From contig OY986967.1 in assembly GCA_963920575.1 (NCBI GenBank), positions 7,211,166-7,275,165 on the forward strand: DNA of 64,000 nt, read 5' to 3'. The translations under genes and the position numbers were made by a program. Positions 34,043-43,684 of the stretch are shown piece after piece (position 1 is the first letter of the stretch; each line of letters begins with the position of its first letter). A model generated the notes under the pieces. The model had not been told where the DNA came from and did not search any database. It saw nothing but the letters and a program-made list of their open reading frames with translations. The stretch comes from Narthecium ossifragum (Eukaryota; Streptophyta; Magnoliopsida; Dioscoreales; Nartheciaceae).

Positions 34043-34428
34043 GGGGAAATTACCTTTTTCGTCCCTCAAGTTTCATCGAAGTAACGTTTAAGTCCCTAAT
34101 CTTTTATAAGTTTCAATTGGGTCCCTACAGTCTCCTTTTCATCACAATGTGGGACATCTGCCTGACGCCGTCTATTTTCTTAACTGCTAGGGTGTCACGT
34201 GACCGCACGTGATGGATGCCGTGCAGATGAAAGTAACGTTTTAGTCCCTTAACTTCCATCACGTGCGGTCATGTGATACCCTAGCCGTTAAGTATAGAGA
34301 CGGCGTCAGGCAGATGTCCCACATTGTGACCAATAGGAGACTGTAGGGACCCAATTGAAACTTAAAAAAGATTAGGGACTTAAACGTTACTTTGATGAAA
34401 CTTGAGGGATGAAAAATGTAATTTACCC
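34043..34428. mobile_element. MULE-type MITE with perfect 9-bp target duplication
   Basis: A 386-bp foldback. Arms of about 175-180 bp (GGGGAAATTACCTTTTTCG… at left; inverted GGGTAAATTACATTTTTCA… at right) are around 90% identical, with a ~40-bp centre. The flanks 34034-34042 and 34429-34437 are both ATAAAAGTA, a perfect 9-bp duplication, the size made by Mutator-like transposases. No coding sequence. It is inserted inside the 3' region of the CACTA element. Confidence 0.95.
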
Positions 34429-35159
34429 ATAAAAGTATTAGTTGTTGAGAACCGAACTTCTTTGTATGCAGCGTGTCTGTCCAGAGTTCAAGATCTTTGC
34501 CCAGTTTTCAGCTGTGTTCTGTGGCTATACATACCAAGATCTATTGAACCCATTGACATTATCTCATGTATCACTCACAGAAACGAGGCATTAACTTGAT
34601 GCATATCTAATTTATATGCAGAATTGTGGATAAGTATTCCTTCATCTTGTTTTGATTTGATTAGTGATTAATTTGATGCATATCTAATTTATAATTTGGT
34701 ATTGTTTGATTTCTTTAATCAGCCTATTTGATATTTTGGGCATTAAATTTGTTGAGTAAAGAAAGTTATTGATGAGCATATATAAAGAAAATTATTTGGT
34801 ATTCTAGACATCAACTTATTTGTTATTTGATCTTATCTTTCTGTTCTCCTGTTATGATACTTTATAATTTTGATTCCTTCTATACTCGGGTTTGCAAATG
34901 CTCCTGAGTCAGCTTGAATGGATTAGTCATCTTCTAATAATAATAAAAATCTTTTATCAAGGGCTAGTTTCTTGAATCATGAGAGCTTAGTTGTGTTGCT
35001 ATTTGTAGATGCTAGTTTTTGTCCTCAAAAGATCGACCTTGACTGTGCTAATTGACCTGTCTATAACGATGTATACTTAATTGATACATACAGTTAATTG
35101 ATAGTGGTTATGTGCTTTGTAATTGTTGATATTTTTCAAAGATATTAAAACTATTTTTT

Positions 35160-35726
35160 AATTATTACAGGTACATATACATCTATTGCGACAAAATATG
35201 CCACAATTTTGGTGTCTTTTGTGACAAATTATTTTGTTGTTAGAAGTTAAATAGACATTGTAATGAAATTATTTTGTCACAATAGTTACATTTATTGCAA
35301 CAAAATATTTTGTCGCTATTTTTATGCTAGATTGTGACGAAATCATTTGTTGGAATAAATATGTTTATTGCGACAAAAATTTTGTTAAAAATTATAGTGA
35401 TAAAATATTTTGGTCGCAATATCCCCCATGTCGAACATGCCTATCACTACAAAAACATACATATGATCATGAAGTCTTTTATTTGTGATGACAAAATATT
35501 TTGTCACCGGTACTAGTGTTATGGTGACGAATTTTTGTTTGTCGTAACTTATATGCACCTATTGTAATAAATTGCTACATTTATCATAATAAAATTATTG
35601 CGACGGACTTGTTGTAACAAACTTGGTGATGAAATATATATATTCGTCACGACAAGTATACAGTGACAAATAGAAGACTTATTGCCACGAAAGTTTTTGT
35701 CACGAAGTCTCGATTTTGTTGTAGTG
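35160..35726 (+). mobile_element. CACTA subterminal repeats and 3' terminus
   Basis: Dense repeats of GCGACAAAAT / ATTTTGTC(G/A)C in both orientations fill 35175-35700, the usual subterminal binding-site region of CACTA elements. The last bases, CGATTTTGTTGTAGTG ending at 35726, are the inverse of a CACTACAACAAAA end. A candidate internal end, CACTACAAAAACATA, starts at 35445. The matching 5' end was not found in the window. Confidence 0.75.
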
Positions 35727-35819
35727 CAAGCACATGCTTCTAGCATGAAACTGTAATTGCGATGCATAAATACTATACACTAGTTTCATTCGTCATTTCC
35801 ATATGATACCCATTACGAC

Positions 35820-36380
35820 GTAAATCCTTAAAACTGAGGAGATTTCTTCCGGATTTAGTAGAGTATAATGCATCATCCGTAGATAGTGTTGTTTTTCAGC
35901 TCTTAGTAAGGCATCAATAAGTTCAGAATATTTCTTGAAATCACAATGCCTGTACCGTTGTTGTAGGATCAGATTGGAAGCATGGAAGGTGGAAAAAGTT
36001 TTCTCAAGTTTGTCATGGTCAGATATGGTTTGGTCACATAACTCTAATTGGAAAGTGATCTTATGAAGTGCAGAATTGTGCTCACTAAAGGTTTTAAAGT
36101 CTTGTATTGGGCAGTAGGAAGGAGGATAGTTCTCAAGTGTTAGAACATTTCATTTAAATTTCTCCATAAGTCTAATGGGTCCAACATAGTGAGGTATTTA
36201 TTTTTTAGATCATCATGTAGGTGACGGTGGAGAAAAATAAGGGCACCGTCCTTTTCAATTTGGGTGATTGTATTCCCTTCCTTATTTGTATTCCCCATAT
36301 TTGTGGCATTCAGATGGCGCTCAGCATTTGTAGCGCCCATGACAAGAAGTTACTTCTGGTAACTTGAAGGGGAAGGAACT
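35820..36380 (-). pseudogene. Ty1/copia gag fragment
   Basis: The minus strand encodes, with a few frame breaks, NTITQIEKDGALIFLHRHLH and DDLKNKYLTMLDPLDLWRNL (36340-36170), then KTFSTFHASNLILQQRYRH and KKYSELIDALLRAEKQ (about 35990-35870). This is a widespread plant copia gag. The upstream LTR lies at 37085-37319 in the right orientation. Protease, integrase and RT are absent: sequence to the left is the CACTA terminus at 35726. Confidence 0.8.
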
Positions 36381-36469
36381 CCAACTTAAGGTTAGACATG
36401 ATTAGACTGTACAAAAAAATGCTTGAAATTAAGCAAAAGAAATAGCAATAAAAAAAATATGTTTATTTT

Positions 36470-36592
36470 TTTTATGTTTTTTTTTGGCTCTGGGTTTTTG
36501 CGAACCGTAGGTCCGTGGATTTGAACCCGTGGCATCACTCTCATAAGTCCGAGCGGCCGTGCTGACCACTCGGGTGGCCCCGAAGGGCCGAT
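36470..36592 (-). mobile_element. tRNA-derived SINE-like element
   Basis: The minus strand shows an A-box-like GGCCACCCGAGTGGTCAGC (36562-36580), and about 45 bp on a B-box GGGTTCAAATCCAC (36516-36529), followed by GGTTCGCAAAAACCC and an A-rich tail. That is the RNA polymerase III promoter layout of tRNA-derived SINEs. It is not a functional tRNA: no acceptor stem closes. It lies between the copia leader and gag start. Confidence 0.55.
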
Positions 36593-36707
36593 AATATCTC
36601 ACATTAAAATGTACATGTAGTGAATGACTGAAATGAATTGCAAATATCAAAGCATTAAGCAAATATGTACTGAAGCATTATATTAACAATAATAAAAATT
36701 AATGCAT

Positions 36708-36969
36708 GTACTTCTGATACTGAAATCATTCGCACTTCAGGTACGAGATTATGTGCTTTAGGCACAATATAGTGATTTGCACTTCGGGTGCCAATTAAGT
36801 GCTTCAGTCACTAAGTTGTGTGCTTCAGGCACTCTCTTAATTTGTACTTCATGTACATAAAATTTTGTACCACTGGTACAATTATTTTACCTTGTGTGCT
36901 TCAGGCATCATAATGATATGTTTTTCATATATGGCTTGTACTTCAGATACAAGTATGTGCTTCAAACAC
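36708..36969. repeat. Array of 13-nt mini-hairpins in the copia leader
   Basis: Eleven units of a 4-bp dyad around a 5-nt loop: GTGC-TTCAG-GCAC, GTAC-TTCAT-GTAC, GCAC-TTCGG-GTGC, GTAC-CACTG-GTAC and close variants, every 20-30 bp. Arms vary while most keep pairing. It lies between LTR/primer site and gag of the minus-strand copia element. Confidence 0.8.
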
Positions 36970-37084
36970 TATATAACCTATGTTAGAATAAAAATATCTA
37001 GCGTAATTATAAAAAAATAGTCAGTAAGATATACCTGACTGATTCTCTCCTTTTCCTCTATATGGTAGCCTCGTTCTGATAACG

Positions 37085-37319
37085 TGTTAATGTGTTAAGA
37101 TCAACACACCTAATATATCAAAGAACTTGAGAAAGAGAGAGAGAAGCAAATAACAATGAGAAATTAAAACTCATTTTCTCTTTAGATGTCTCTCTCCAAT
37201 CACCTCGAATGCCTATTTATAGATAAATGCCCTTACAACCAGACAAATAAGGGTGAAAAATTTCCACCGTCATAAATGTTGTTATGTATTAGACAGTTAT
37301 TCACATGTGATTCACAACA
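37085..37319 (-). mobile_element. LTR of Ty1/copia element
   Basis: A 235-bp sequence with plus-strand ends TGTTAATGTG and GATTCACAACA (TGTT…AACA). Directly left, on the minus strand, CGTTATCAGAACGAGG is primer-site-like. A minus-strand TATA-like CTATAAATAG (37213-37222) fits the orientation. Only this LTR is present. Confidence 0.7.
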
Positions 37320-37539
37320 ATATATATATATATATCGATTATATAAGGAAGAGCGGTTTTTTGAAATGTCTCAACTATAAGGCATAAAAGAGTGGTCAGA
37401 ATTTATCAACAAACACATCCGACAGTTCAGATTCCATCATATAACAGCAAGATTCCCACCAAAAAATTTAATTCCCGCTCAAAATTTCCCTCCAACAAAC
37501 CATTTCACCAGTTTTTGAAAAAGAGAGCGATGGGATGGC

Positions 37540-38650
37540 TACAACCAGCCATTCCATCCATCTCTCATCTCCCATGCCCCATATCTCTCATCCCCCTCTC
37601 CCCTCTCTATTCCCCACGGCGATCACCCATCCCCCCCTCCCTCTTTCCCCACGCCGGCGATCCCCCATCCCCTTCTCTCCCTCTCTGTTCCCCAAGGTCC
37701 CACGTCATCGACCTCTCCCCCATCCCCCTCTCTCTTCCCCACACCATCGATCTTGCCCCACGCCGTCGACCTCTCCCCCATCCATCGCCCCACGCCGCTG
37801 ATGACCTCGCCCAACATGCCGTCGACATGATCCACGGCCTTACAGCGAGCTATCGCCCCACGCGGAGAGGAGCTGCTTGCCCAACCCGAGACCTCGCCCC
37901 ACACCCCACGCCACTGCCGACCACGCCCAACCCGCCGTCGACAAGATCCACGAATGGCTGATCATCGCCCTACGCCCAACCAGGCGGTCCTCAAGCTCCA
38001 TGCTGCGTCGCGTCGCACGCTCCACCTCACCCTCCTTCTCCCTTCGACGGCGAGTGGCCGCTGCCTCTCATCCCCCTCTTTTCCACAGCAACATCCCCAA
38101 TCTCTAGCATCCCGCGCGATCAACGACTCGACGAGATCTTCACTGGATCCTTTTGAACGGTGCTCCCCAATGGCCCGGTTAGATCTGCACCAGTCGTCCC
38201 TCACCGCCGTCCGTGGCCTCAAGCTTGCAGCATCAGCCCCACATCCGGCGAGATCTTCTCCAACGACATCCCTATCTCCGCGCGATCAACGCCAGATCTT
38301 GGTGAACGGTGCCTCCCGACGGTCATCCCCCTCTCCCCTCTCTGTTCCCCACGCTGGCGACCCCCCATCCCCCTATCTCCCTCTTTCCCCACACCGGCGA
38401 TTTCCCATCCCCCTCACTCCCTCTCTTTTCCTCGAGGTCCCACGCCGTCGACCCCACGCCATCGACCTCTCCCCCATCACCCTCTCTCATCCCCACGCCG
38501 TCGACCTCTCCCCCATCCCCCTCTCTCCTTCTCTGTTCCCCCACACCATCGACCTCGCCCAACCCATCGGCCACGCCGTCGAGAGGAGCTCCCCACGCCA
38601 TCAACTTCTATGTTCCCCCATGCTGTTGAGCGGAGCTCCCCACGCCGTCG
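37540..38650. repeat. CT-rich minisatellite with duplicated blocks
   Basis: Built from units like CCCCACGCCGTCGACCTCTC + CCCCATCCCCCTCTCTC. Two long similar blocks, about 37590-37800 and 38325-38560, repeat the same order of variants (tandem/segmental duplication). Frames of up to 332 residues on plus are Pro/Ser/His-rich repeat artefacts. It precedes the captured gene fragments, so may be their expanded leader. Confidence 0.75.
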
Positions 38651-38665
38651 ACCTCGTCCCACGTT

Positions 38666-38866
38666 GGGGACCGCTAGGGTCGCATCGCCATCTAGGACTT
38701 CCGATCCCGCAAGGTGGTCCGCTGGCTGGAGCTCAACCCATCCCCCAACTGCGACCGCGGCCGCCTCGGGATCCAGGACCTCTGCTGGATCCGCTCGGAA
38801 TCTTGGCTACTTGCCTCTATCCACGGGCCCTCCCTCTTGGTCCTCTGGGACGCCTCCGCTCTCATA
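38666..38866 (+). pseudogene. Fragment of a WDR11-like WD40-repeat gene
   Basis: In one frame: GDR-stop-GRIAI-stop-DFRSRKVVRWLELNPSPN, then RLGIQDLCWIRSE and SWLLASIHGPSLLVLWDAS. The two stops (TAG at 38675 and about 38693) fall at a polar residue and at the tryptophan of the WD-like IWD motif. The series matches my memory of plant WDR11 homologues (GRI.LWD…, GIQDLCW, WLLASI.GPSLL.LW). WDR11 is a large beta-propeller protein; only about 65 residues of one propeller are here. The match ends abruptly at 38866, where unrelated coding sequence follows. Confidence 0.65.
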
Positions 38867-38899
38867 GTAAGGAGAAGAAGCCAGCAACGGCCAAAAAGT

Positions 38900-39240
38900 T
38901 GAGGCGGCGATGCCCGACTCCCCAACCTCCTCGACACCAGGGCCAACATTAACGCTGGATCAATGCAACTCAGTGTCTCCACAGTGATCTACTACGTACA
39001 CCTGCCTCACCGACCACCTCGATGCCGCACGCACGCTCCTCGAGGCAGGCGTATCTGCTCCGAGCGCACCTTCGATGGCCGGTGCCACTATGCTGCTCTC
39101 AATTTGAAGGTGAGGAGGCTCTTGAGGGCTTTCAAGGCGTGCCCCCCGCCCTTTGGGGCTGTTGCGGGGGGCTTTGAGGGAGAAGTTTCTCGGTGTGAGG
39201 GGAACCGGAGAGCCTTCTTGGAGAAGAACGCTGGTGCCAC
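38900..39240 (+). pseudogene. Fragment of an ankyrin-BTB gene (At2g04740-like)
   Basis: With frameshifts, the plus strand encodes GGDARLPNLLDTRANINA (38908-38960), TDHLDAARTLLEA (39010-39050), then SERTFDGRCHYAALNLKVRR, LLRAFKACPPPFGAV and EGNRRAFLEK to about 39235. This order, ankyrin repeat then TFDG.RCHYAALN..VR.LL.AFEA.PPP, is that of the plant ankyrin/BTB protein family of Arabidopsis At2g04740. The BTB domain is absent. It follows the WDR11-like piece by about 35 bp in the same orientation. Confidence 0.65.
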
Positions 39241-39244
39241 AATG

Positions 39245-41630
39245 GCTACCACCGATGCACGTTAGGTGCTAGACGGAATGATTATTAATGTTCAATTTGG
39301 TGTTCTTGATTGTATTTAACTTTTTATTTGGGTACATGAGAATGCATGTAGGGTGTTGGGTTTCTAGATTTTAGTGGGTAGAAATTTGGTCTTGGATTCT
39401 TGAACTGCCAACTGCTGGCGAATGGTGCCAAGAGACATGTCTCACACCACTAAGATTCTAAGTGGATATGATATATGCATAACTGTGATGAGTGGTGATA
39501 CTGAGGTATTACAGGGTATATATCATTTGATTCGGTTTCGACTTTAAGTAATGATTCAAATCAAAAACTTCTATAATTAAGAATGAAACTTGATTTTCTG
39601 CTGACATGGGATCATTTGGTTTGGGTTTTGACTATAAAGTAAGAATTCATGACCAATATGTTTCCTAAGATTTGACAAAATTTGTTGAAGATCTGATAAC
39701 AGTCTTTGCACCTTCTTATTTCGATTTTATTGAAGAAAGCAATTGTTGTATCAGCGACAATAGGTAAGTCACATTCTCTTTTACTACTAAGGCCAGAACA
39801 CCTTATTATTTCGATTTTGCGTTAGTAGATGCTCTGTTATTCATTTTGTTGTCAACCTAAATCGACTTATTTTGATTTATTTTCCGTTCTATTTTAGATC
39901 TTTTTTTGATTGGTGTTGATATCAATTAGCTTTGGTCTTAGGATTGCATGTCAATATCTTGGTTTGAAGATGAGGTGTTGGAGCAACATGAGTCATATGA
40001 AGGGAAAACGTCTCCGACACTGTGCCATTGCCCGTCATCTTCATGCTATCGATTTCAGACAACCTCTTGACAAACATGTAACTTTCGGCATGAAGATTGG
40101 GTTGTTTTCTTCTTTTTTCATTTGATTTATGATTGAGATTTTTAATTGTAGTTTTCAGTAATGTATCATTAAATCTTGGTTTGAAGTCAACGTAGATTCA
40201 GTGACTTGATTTTAATTTGAACAGTATATTCGTAGCATCCGTGCAATCGAATTTAAAAAGTTAAAGTTTGGAGATTTAATCTTTGATATAAAGAAGGTAA
40301 GAAGGTTTTGTCGAAAATTTATAAAAGAAACTCTAATATCTGTGTCGTCGGCACATATATTCACCGGTAGATATATAAAGATAGAGAATCGGGTCCTTCA
40401 ACATACATGAGCACGTATGGTACATGAGCACGTATTACCATAGCACGTACTTCTCCACACGTTTGCCACCACCATCGTGCCTCTCGGGTGACGAGTTCTG
40501 GGTGGGGGTCTCGTCTTTAGATACGATCGAGTTCTTTGAGCTCCTATGGCGACTGGATTGAAATATATATATATCGCTGTCATCTGAACCCCTATTAAAT
40601 AGGAGTTAAGTCCATCACTCAATTCTCCATCGATCATATCATCTCTATCTCTATGGTCTCTACATTTATATATGTATGATACCATAAGGGGAATCATTTG
40701 TTCTAAATGTGAATGATCGCAGAGAAGTTAATTAAGTCCTCTTCTGTGGCACATTCTATCCCATGCATATATGGGATCTGTACGCAGGTAGACGTATAGA
40801 TGTGACGGCCGATACGTACTCAAAGGACGATTTTTTTTTTTGTTTACTTAACTAGTTTATATGGAGAAGATCGAACTACCCCAATGACAGTGATTAGTGA
40901 TCACTGTTGTTAGTTGGTCATTTTACATATGTTTGATTATATTCAACAATATTTATGTACGCTTTCAACATTTTACATATGTTTGTTATCTGATCGAATA
41001 TATGTACGCTTTCTCATCTAGGTTCTCATATAAGTCTCTCATTCAGTGTTTATAAATCATCAGGAACACATGCTAAAACATATTAATTTCTTATATTTCC
41101 ATTTATATACTAGATAAAATTATACAACCTAGAATCTCAGCATTCATGTGAGAAAGGTTAAAGATTTATGCAACTTAAAAACAATGCGCATTTTTTGTGA
41201 CAAAAACAACTGGAAATTTTTTAGCACTAGTGTATAAAACTTCTTCATAATACCATTAATTCTAGCTACACTAAACCTTATTTTCCTAATTCTTTTTCAC
41301 TGTAAAAGAGCAACATAAACACTAATAAGAAAGAATCAAACTAGCCCATGTGAGGAATTAAATTAAGCGTAGCTAAAATTTAAGCCCAAGAAAATTACGC
41401 ATCATTATAAGCACCATTTACTCAACTGTTCCTTGTCTATTAGTTTCCATGCAGGGCCCTTTCTTTCTTCTTCTTCACCATGCATGCATGCAGATGCAAA
41501 AACCAACTCCCACATCTGATCTATTTTCATGTACATCCTTCTCTTCACGTATCTCTATATATTCTCTACGCAAATTAACAAAAACAAGAAACTTACAATA
41601 TAATCCTTCAACTCTTATCTTCCAGAATAG
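39245..41630. other. Intergenic/intron-like DNA, nothing assigned
   Basis: AT-rich. A possible exon-like stretch at 39945-40075 (SISWFEDEVLEQHESYEGKT in one frame) is not recognised; it may be a third captured fragment. 40840-41630 is the 3' flank of the ERF gene with no element recognised. Confidence 0.4.
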
Positions 41631-41635
41631 TAGTC

Positions 41636-42199
41636 CTAGCTAGCAGCATCTCCTCTTCCTCCTCTAGGAAACAACTCCTTAAAAGAAGTCACCTTGGTGG
41701 TGGTGGTGCAACTCCTCTTCTCCTCCTCCACCACCCTTCCACCATTAATGCTATTACTAGAAGTAGGAGGAGGAGAGGAGGTGGAGGGGTTGGAGAAGAG
41801 CGGCGTGGGTACGTAAAGAGAAGATGGGAAGTTGGTGCGAGCCTTGGACCCCCTCAGGCGCCTCGCGGCGGCGTCGTAAGCCCGGGCGGCCTCCTCGGCC
41901 GTGTCGAAGGTGCCTAGCCAGTGGCGGCAACGGCCCACCCGGTCTCTTATCTCCGCCGACCATCGTCCCCATGGCCTCTTCCTCACCCCTCTGTACCCCT
42001 TCCCTCCCGCCGCGGTGACCTCACCGCCACTACTAATGTTTGCGTCGTCGCCGGAGGTGGACGGTGGGGGGTGCATGCCGAAGAGAACGTAGTAGCCCAC
42101 GACCGCCGCTATGCCTTCCAGCTCTACCGGACCGGCCGGGTCCGGGCGGTCCGGTTTGAGTTGGTGGCTGTGAACCGTGTCGGTGCTGGAAAGCTCCAT
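41636..42199 (-). CDS. AP2/ERF transcription factor
   Basis: A 187-residue, single-exon protein. One AP2/ERF domain lies at about residues 69-125: [51 protein letters not shown]. The Ala and Asp of SAEIRD are those typical of ERF rather than DREB proteins, so GCC-box-type DNA binding in the nucleus is expected. The domain wording and single domain resemble the small group VIII-like ERFs (Arabidopsis ERF084/ERF087 type); this subgroup call is from memory. The N-terminus ([19 protein letters not shown]) may be a subgroup motif; the C-terminus is Ser/Pro-rich with no EAR repression motif seen. The ATG has a strong plant context (ACAACAATGG). There is no frame damage and it is GC-rich, unlike its AT-rich neighbours. 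It is the only intact ordinary host gene in the window. Confidence 0.93.
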   Translation of the reverse strand: MELSSTDTVHSHQLKPDRPDPAGPVELEGIAAVVGYYVLFGMHPPPSTSGDDANISSGGEVTAAGGKGYRGVRKRPWGRWSAEIRDRVGRCRHWLGTFDTAEEAARAYDAAARRLRGSKARTNFPSSLYVPTPLFSNPSTSSPPPTSSNSINGGRVVEEEKRSCTTTTKVTSFKELFPRGGRGDAAS

Positions 42200-42230
42200 T
42201 GTTGTGGGAGTAGGGAGAGAAGTTCGTGTG

Positions 42231-42240
42231 TATTTATATA
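42231..42240 (-). promoter_or_regulatory. TATA box of the ERF gene
   Basis: The minus strand reads TATATAAATA, 31-41 bp upstream of the ERF start codon. If used at normal spacing, transcription would start within a few bases of the ATG, leaving almost no leader. Confidence 0.6.
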
Positions 42241-42254
42241 GGTGGGGTGTGGGA

Positions 42255-42262
42255 TGACGTCA
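42255..42262. promoter_or_regulatory. TGACGTCA palindrome (bZIP-type site)
   Basis: A perfect 8-bp TGACGTCA lies 15 bp upstream of the TATA box of the ERF gene. It is the core bound by TGA/CREB-type bZIP factors in general; its use here is inferred only from position. Confidence 0.45.
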
Positions 42263-42960
42263 CCGTGATGGTAAGGTTACCATTTTACATGGTTCCCATG
42301 AAAGGGCGATGGCATGCAAGTATAAGGACGTACCAACGAAGGTTGTGCAGCTTTTTTATTGAGAAGAAGACACTGAGAAGAGCTTTGGGTCGGGTGATGT
42401 CAGCTATTGTCACTGGAGGTGACGGCAGACAGCTCTGCATGCGTACAAATAGCTAGTGTCTCTTTTGTATGCGCGGGGATGAAATTTTTTGCATTTTAGT
42501 ACTCCTAAACTTTGCTTTTGCCGATTTAATACATTTGTCCTGTTTTTTTTGCATCTTAATACCCCTGGCCATGGAAAATCCGATCTTACCCCTCACTTAC
42601 CCATGCCCACATACATGCCATGCCCAGCCACATGACGTGGCTGGGCATGTATGTTATAATATGAACTTCCCGGTTAAACGGGTCTTGTCGCGTTCATCAC
42701 CCCCACACGTGACAAGACGCAATTAGCCACGAATACGGCGGTGGAAATTCCGAATTTTGGTTGTATCCGGAGCAGTACCAGTACGTCATGGAAATTCCGA
42801 ATTTTGGTTGCATGGGCCGACGTCATATATTCGCCGACGGCCTCCTGTATCTTATGCGCGAAGCACCGGCTTGAGAAGGGAGTGCGGCCGACCTCCAGTA
42901 AATTGTCGTCACCATTGCTTGTCTTTGCGGTTCACACGAGATAAGAGTTGGAGTTAAAAA

Positions 42961-43435
42961 GCGCAAATAAACACCAATGCATAGAATACACCATATCAAC
43001 GCGTAGAAACACCATATCAACGCGTAGAAACAACCAAAAGTAACGTATAAACAAGTAAATGTGGCAATCTACACAACGAAGTTAAATAGCGCATATAAAC
43101 CCATAAAATACGCGTAAAAACTACAAATAGTACGCGAAAAAACTGGTAAATGTGCCAACCTACAATAGCGCGTATAAAAGAGTAAATAGCGCGTATAAAA
43201 CACCTTAACAACGCGTATATAAAACCATAAGTACGCATATGAAAGAGACAAAGTACGCGTACAAACTAGTAAATCGCGCGTATAAAAGACCTTTAAAACG
43301 CGTCGAGATAATCATAAGTACGTGTAGAAACAACTATAAGTACGCGTATAAACAAGAGCGCATAGAAAACACCAAAAAGACACTTAGAAAGAACAAAATG
43401 TACGCGTATGAATGCTACATTTCTTAGCGCAAAAA
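42961..43435. repeat. Degenerate ACGCGTATAAA array inside the MULE
   Basis: About twenty units with a core (A/T)(A/G)CGCGTATAAA(A/C), spaced about 20-27 bp, drifting to GCGCATAGAAA or ACGCGTAGAAA. Phrases such as AACCATAAGTACGCGTA recur between units. It causes the repetitive minus-strand frames at 43017-43251, which are not genes. Confidence 0.8.
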
Positions 43436-43543
43436 ATTATGTAGGATACGGGGACGAAAATAATGGTACTTATTTTTTCCACAATAGATGAGGGGAGAAC
43501 AGACCGCATTGTGAAAAAAATTTAAAATTTAAAATTAAAAGGA

Positions 43544-43684
43544 TTAAGTAGGGATGAACAAGGGCTTACCGGAGTCCATGTCCGAAGATCCAGCGCCGGC
43601 ATCCACCTCCGCCTCTTCTTTCCTCCGCTTTGGTCTCTCGGCTTTTCTTGCTTTCCCCTTTGATTTGGTGGATTTTGCCTCCAT
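43544..43684 (-). CDS. Short lysine-rich first-exon-like frame in MULE
   Basis: The minus-strand ATG at 43684 reads MEAKSTKSKGKARKAERPKR, continuing RKEEAEVDAGAGSSDMDSG. At 43569 there is a good splice donor (GACTCCG|GTAAGCC); without splicing the frame stops at 43544 after 46 residues. The Lys/Arg-rich start resembles first exons of plant TE- or capture-derived genes, but no family is recognised and no second exon is seen left of it before the ACGCGT array. Confidence 0.3.
   Translation of the reverse strand: MEAKSTKSKGKARKAERPKRRKEEAEVDAGAGSSDMDSGKPLFIPT

Noticed and set aside
36479..36592. Functional nuclear tRNA gene (Ser/Leu type)
   Set aside because: Boxes are present but acceptor and anticodon stems do not close, and an A-rich tail follows; a SINE fits better.
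37954..38952. 332-residue Pro/Ser/His-rich open frame
   Set aside because: Product of the CT-rich minisatellite; competing frames of similar length exist on both strands; the recognisable WDR11-like segment is in another frame.
42226..42456. Plus-strand 76-residue frame upstream of the ERF gene
   Set aside because: Overlaps the ERF promoter on the other strand and has no recognisable features.
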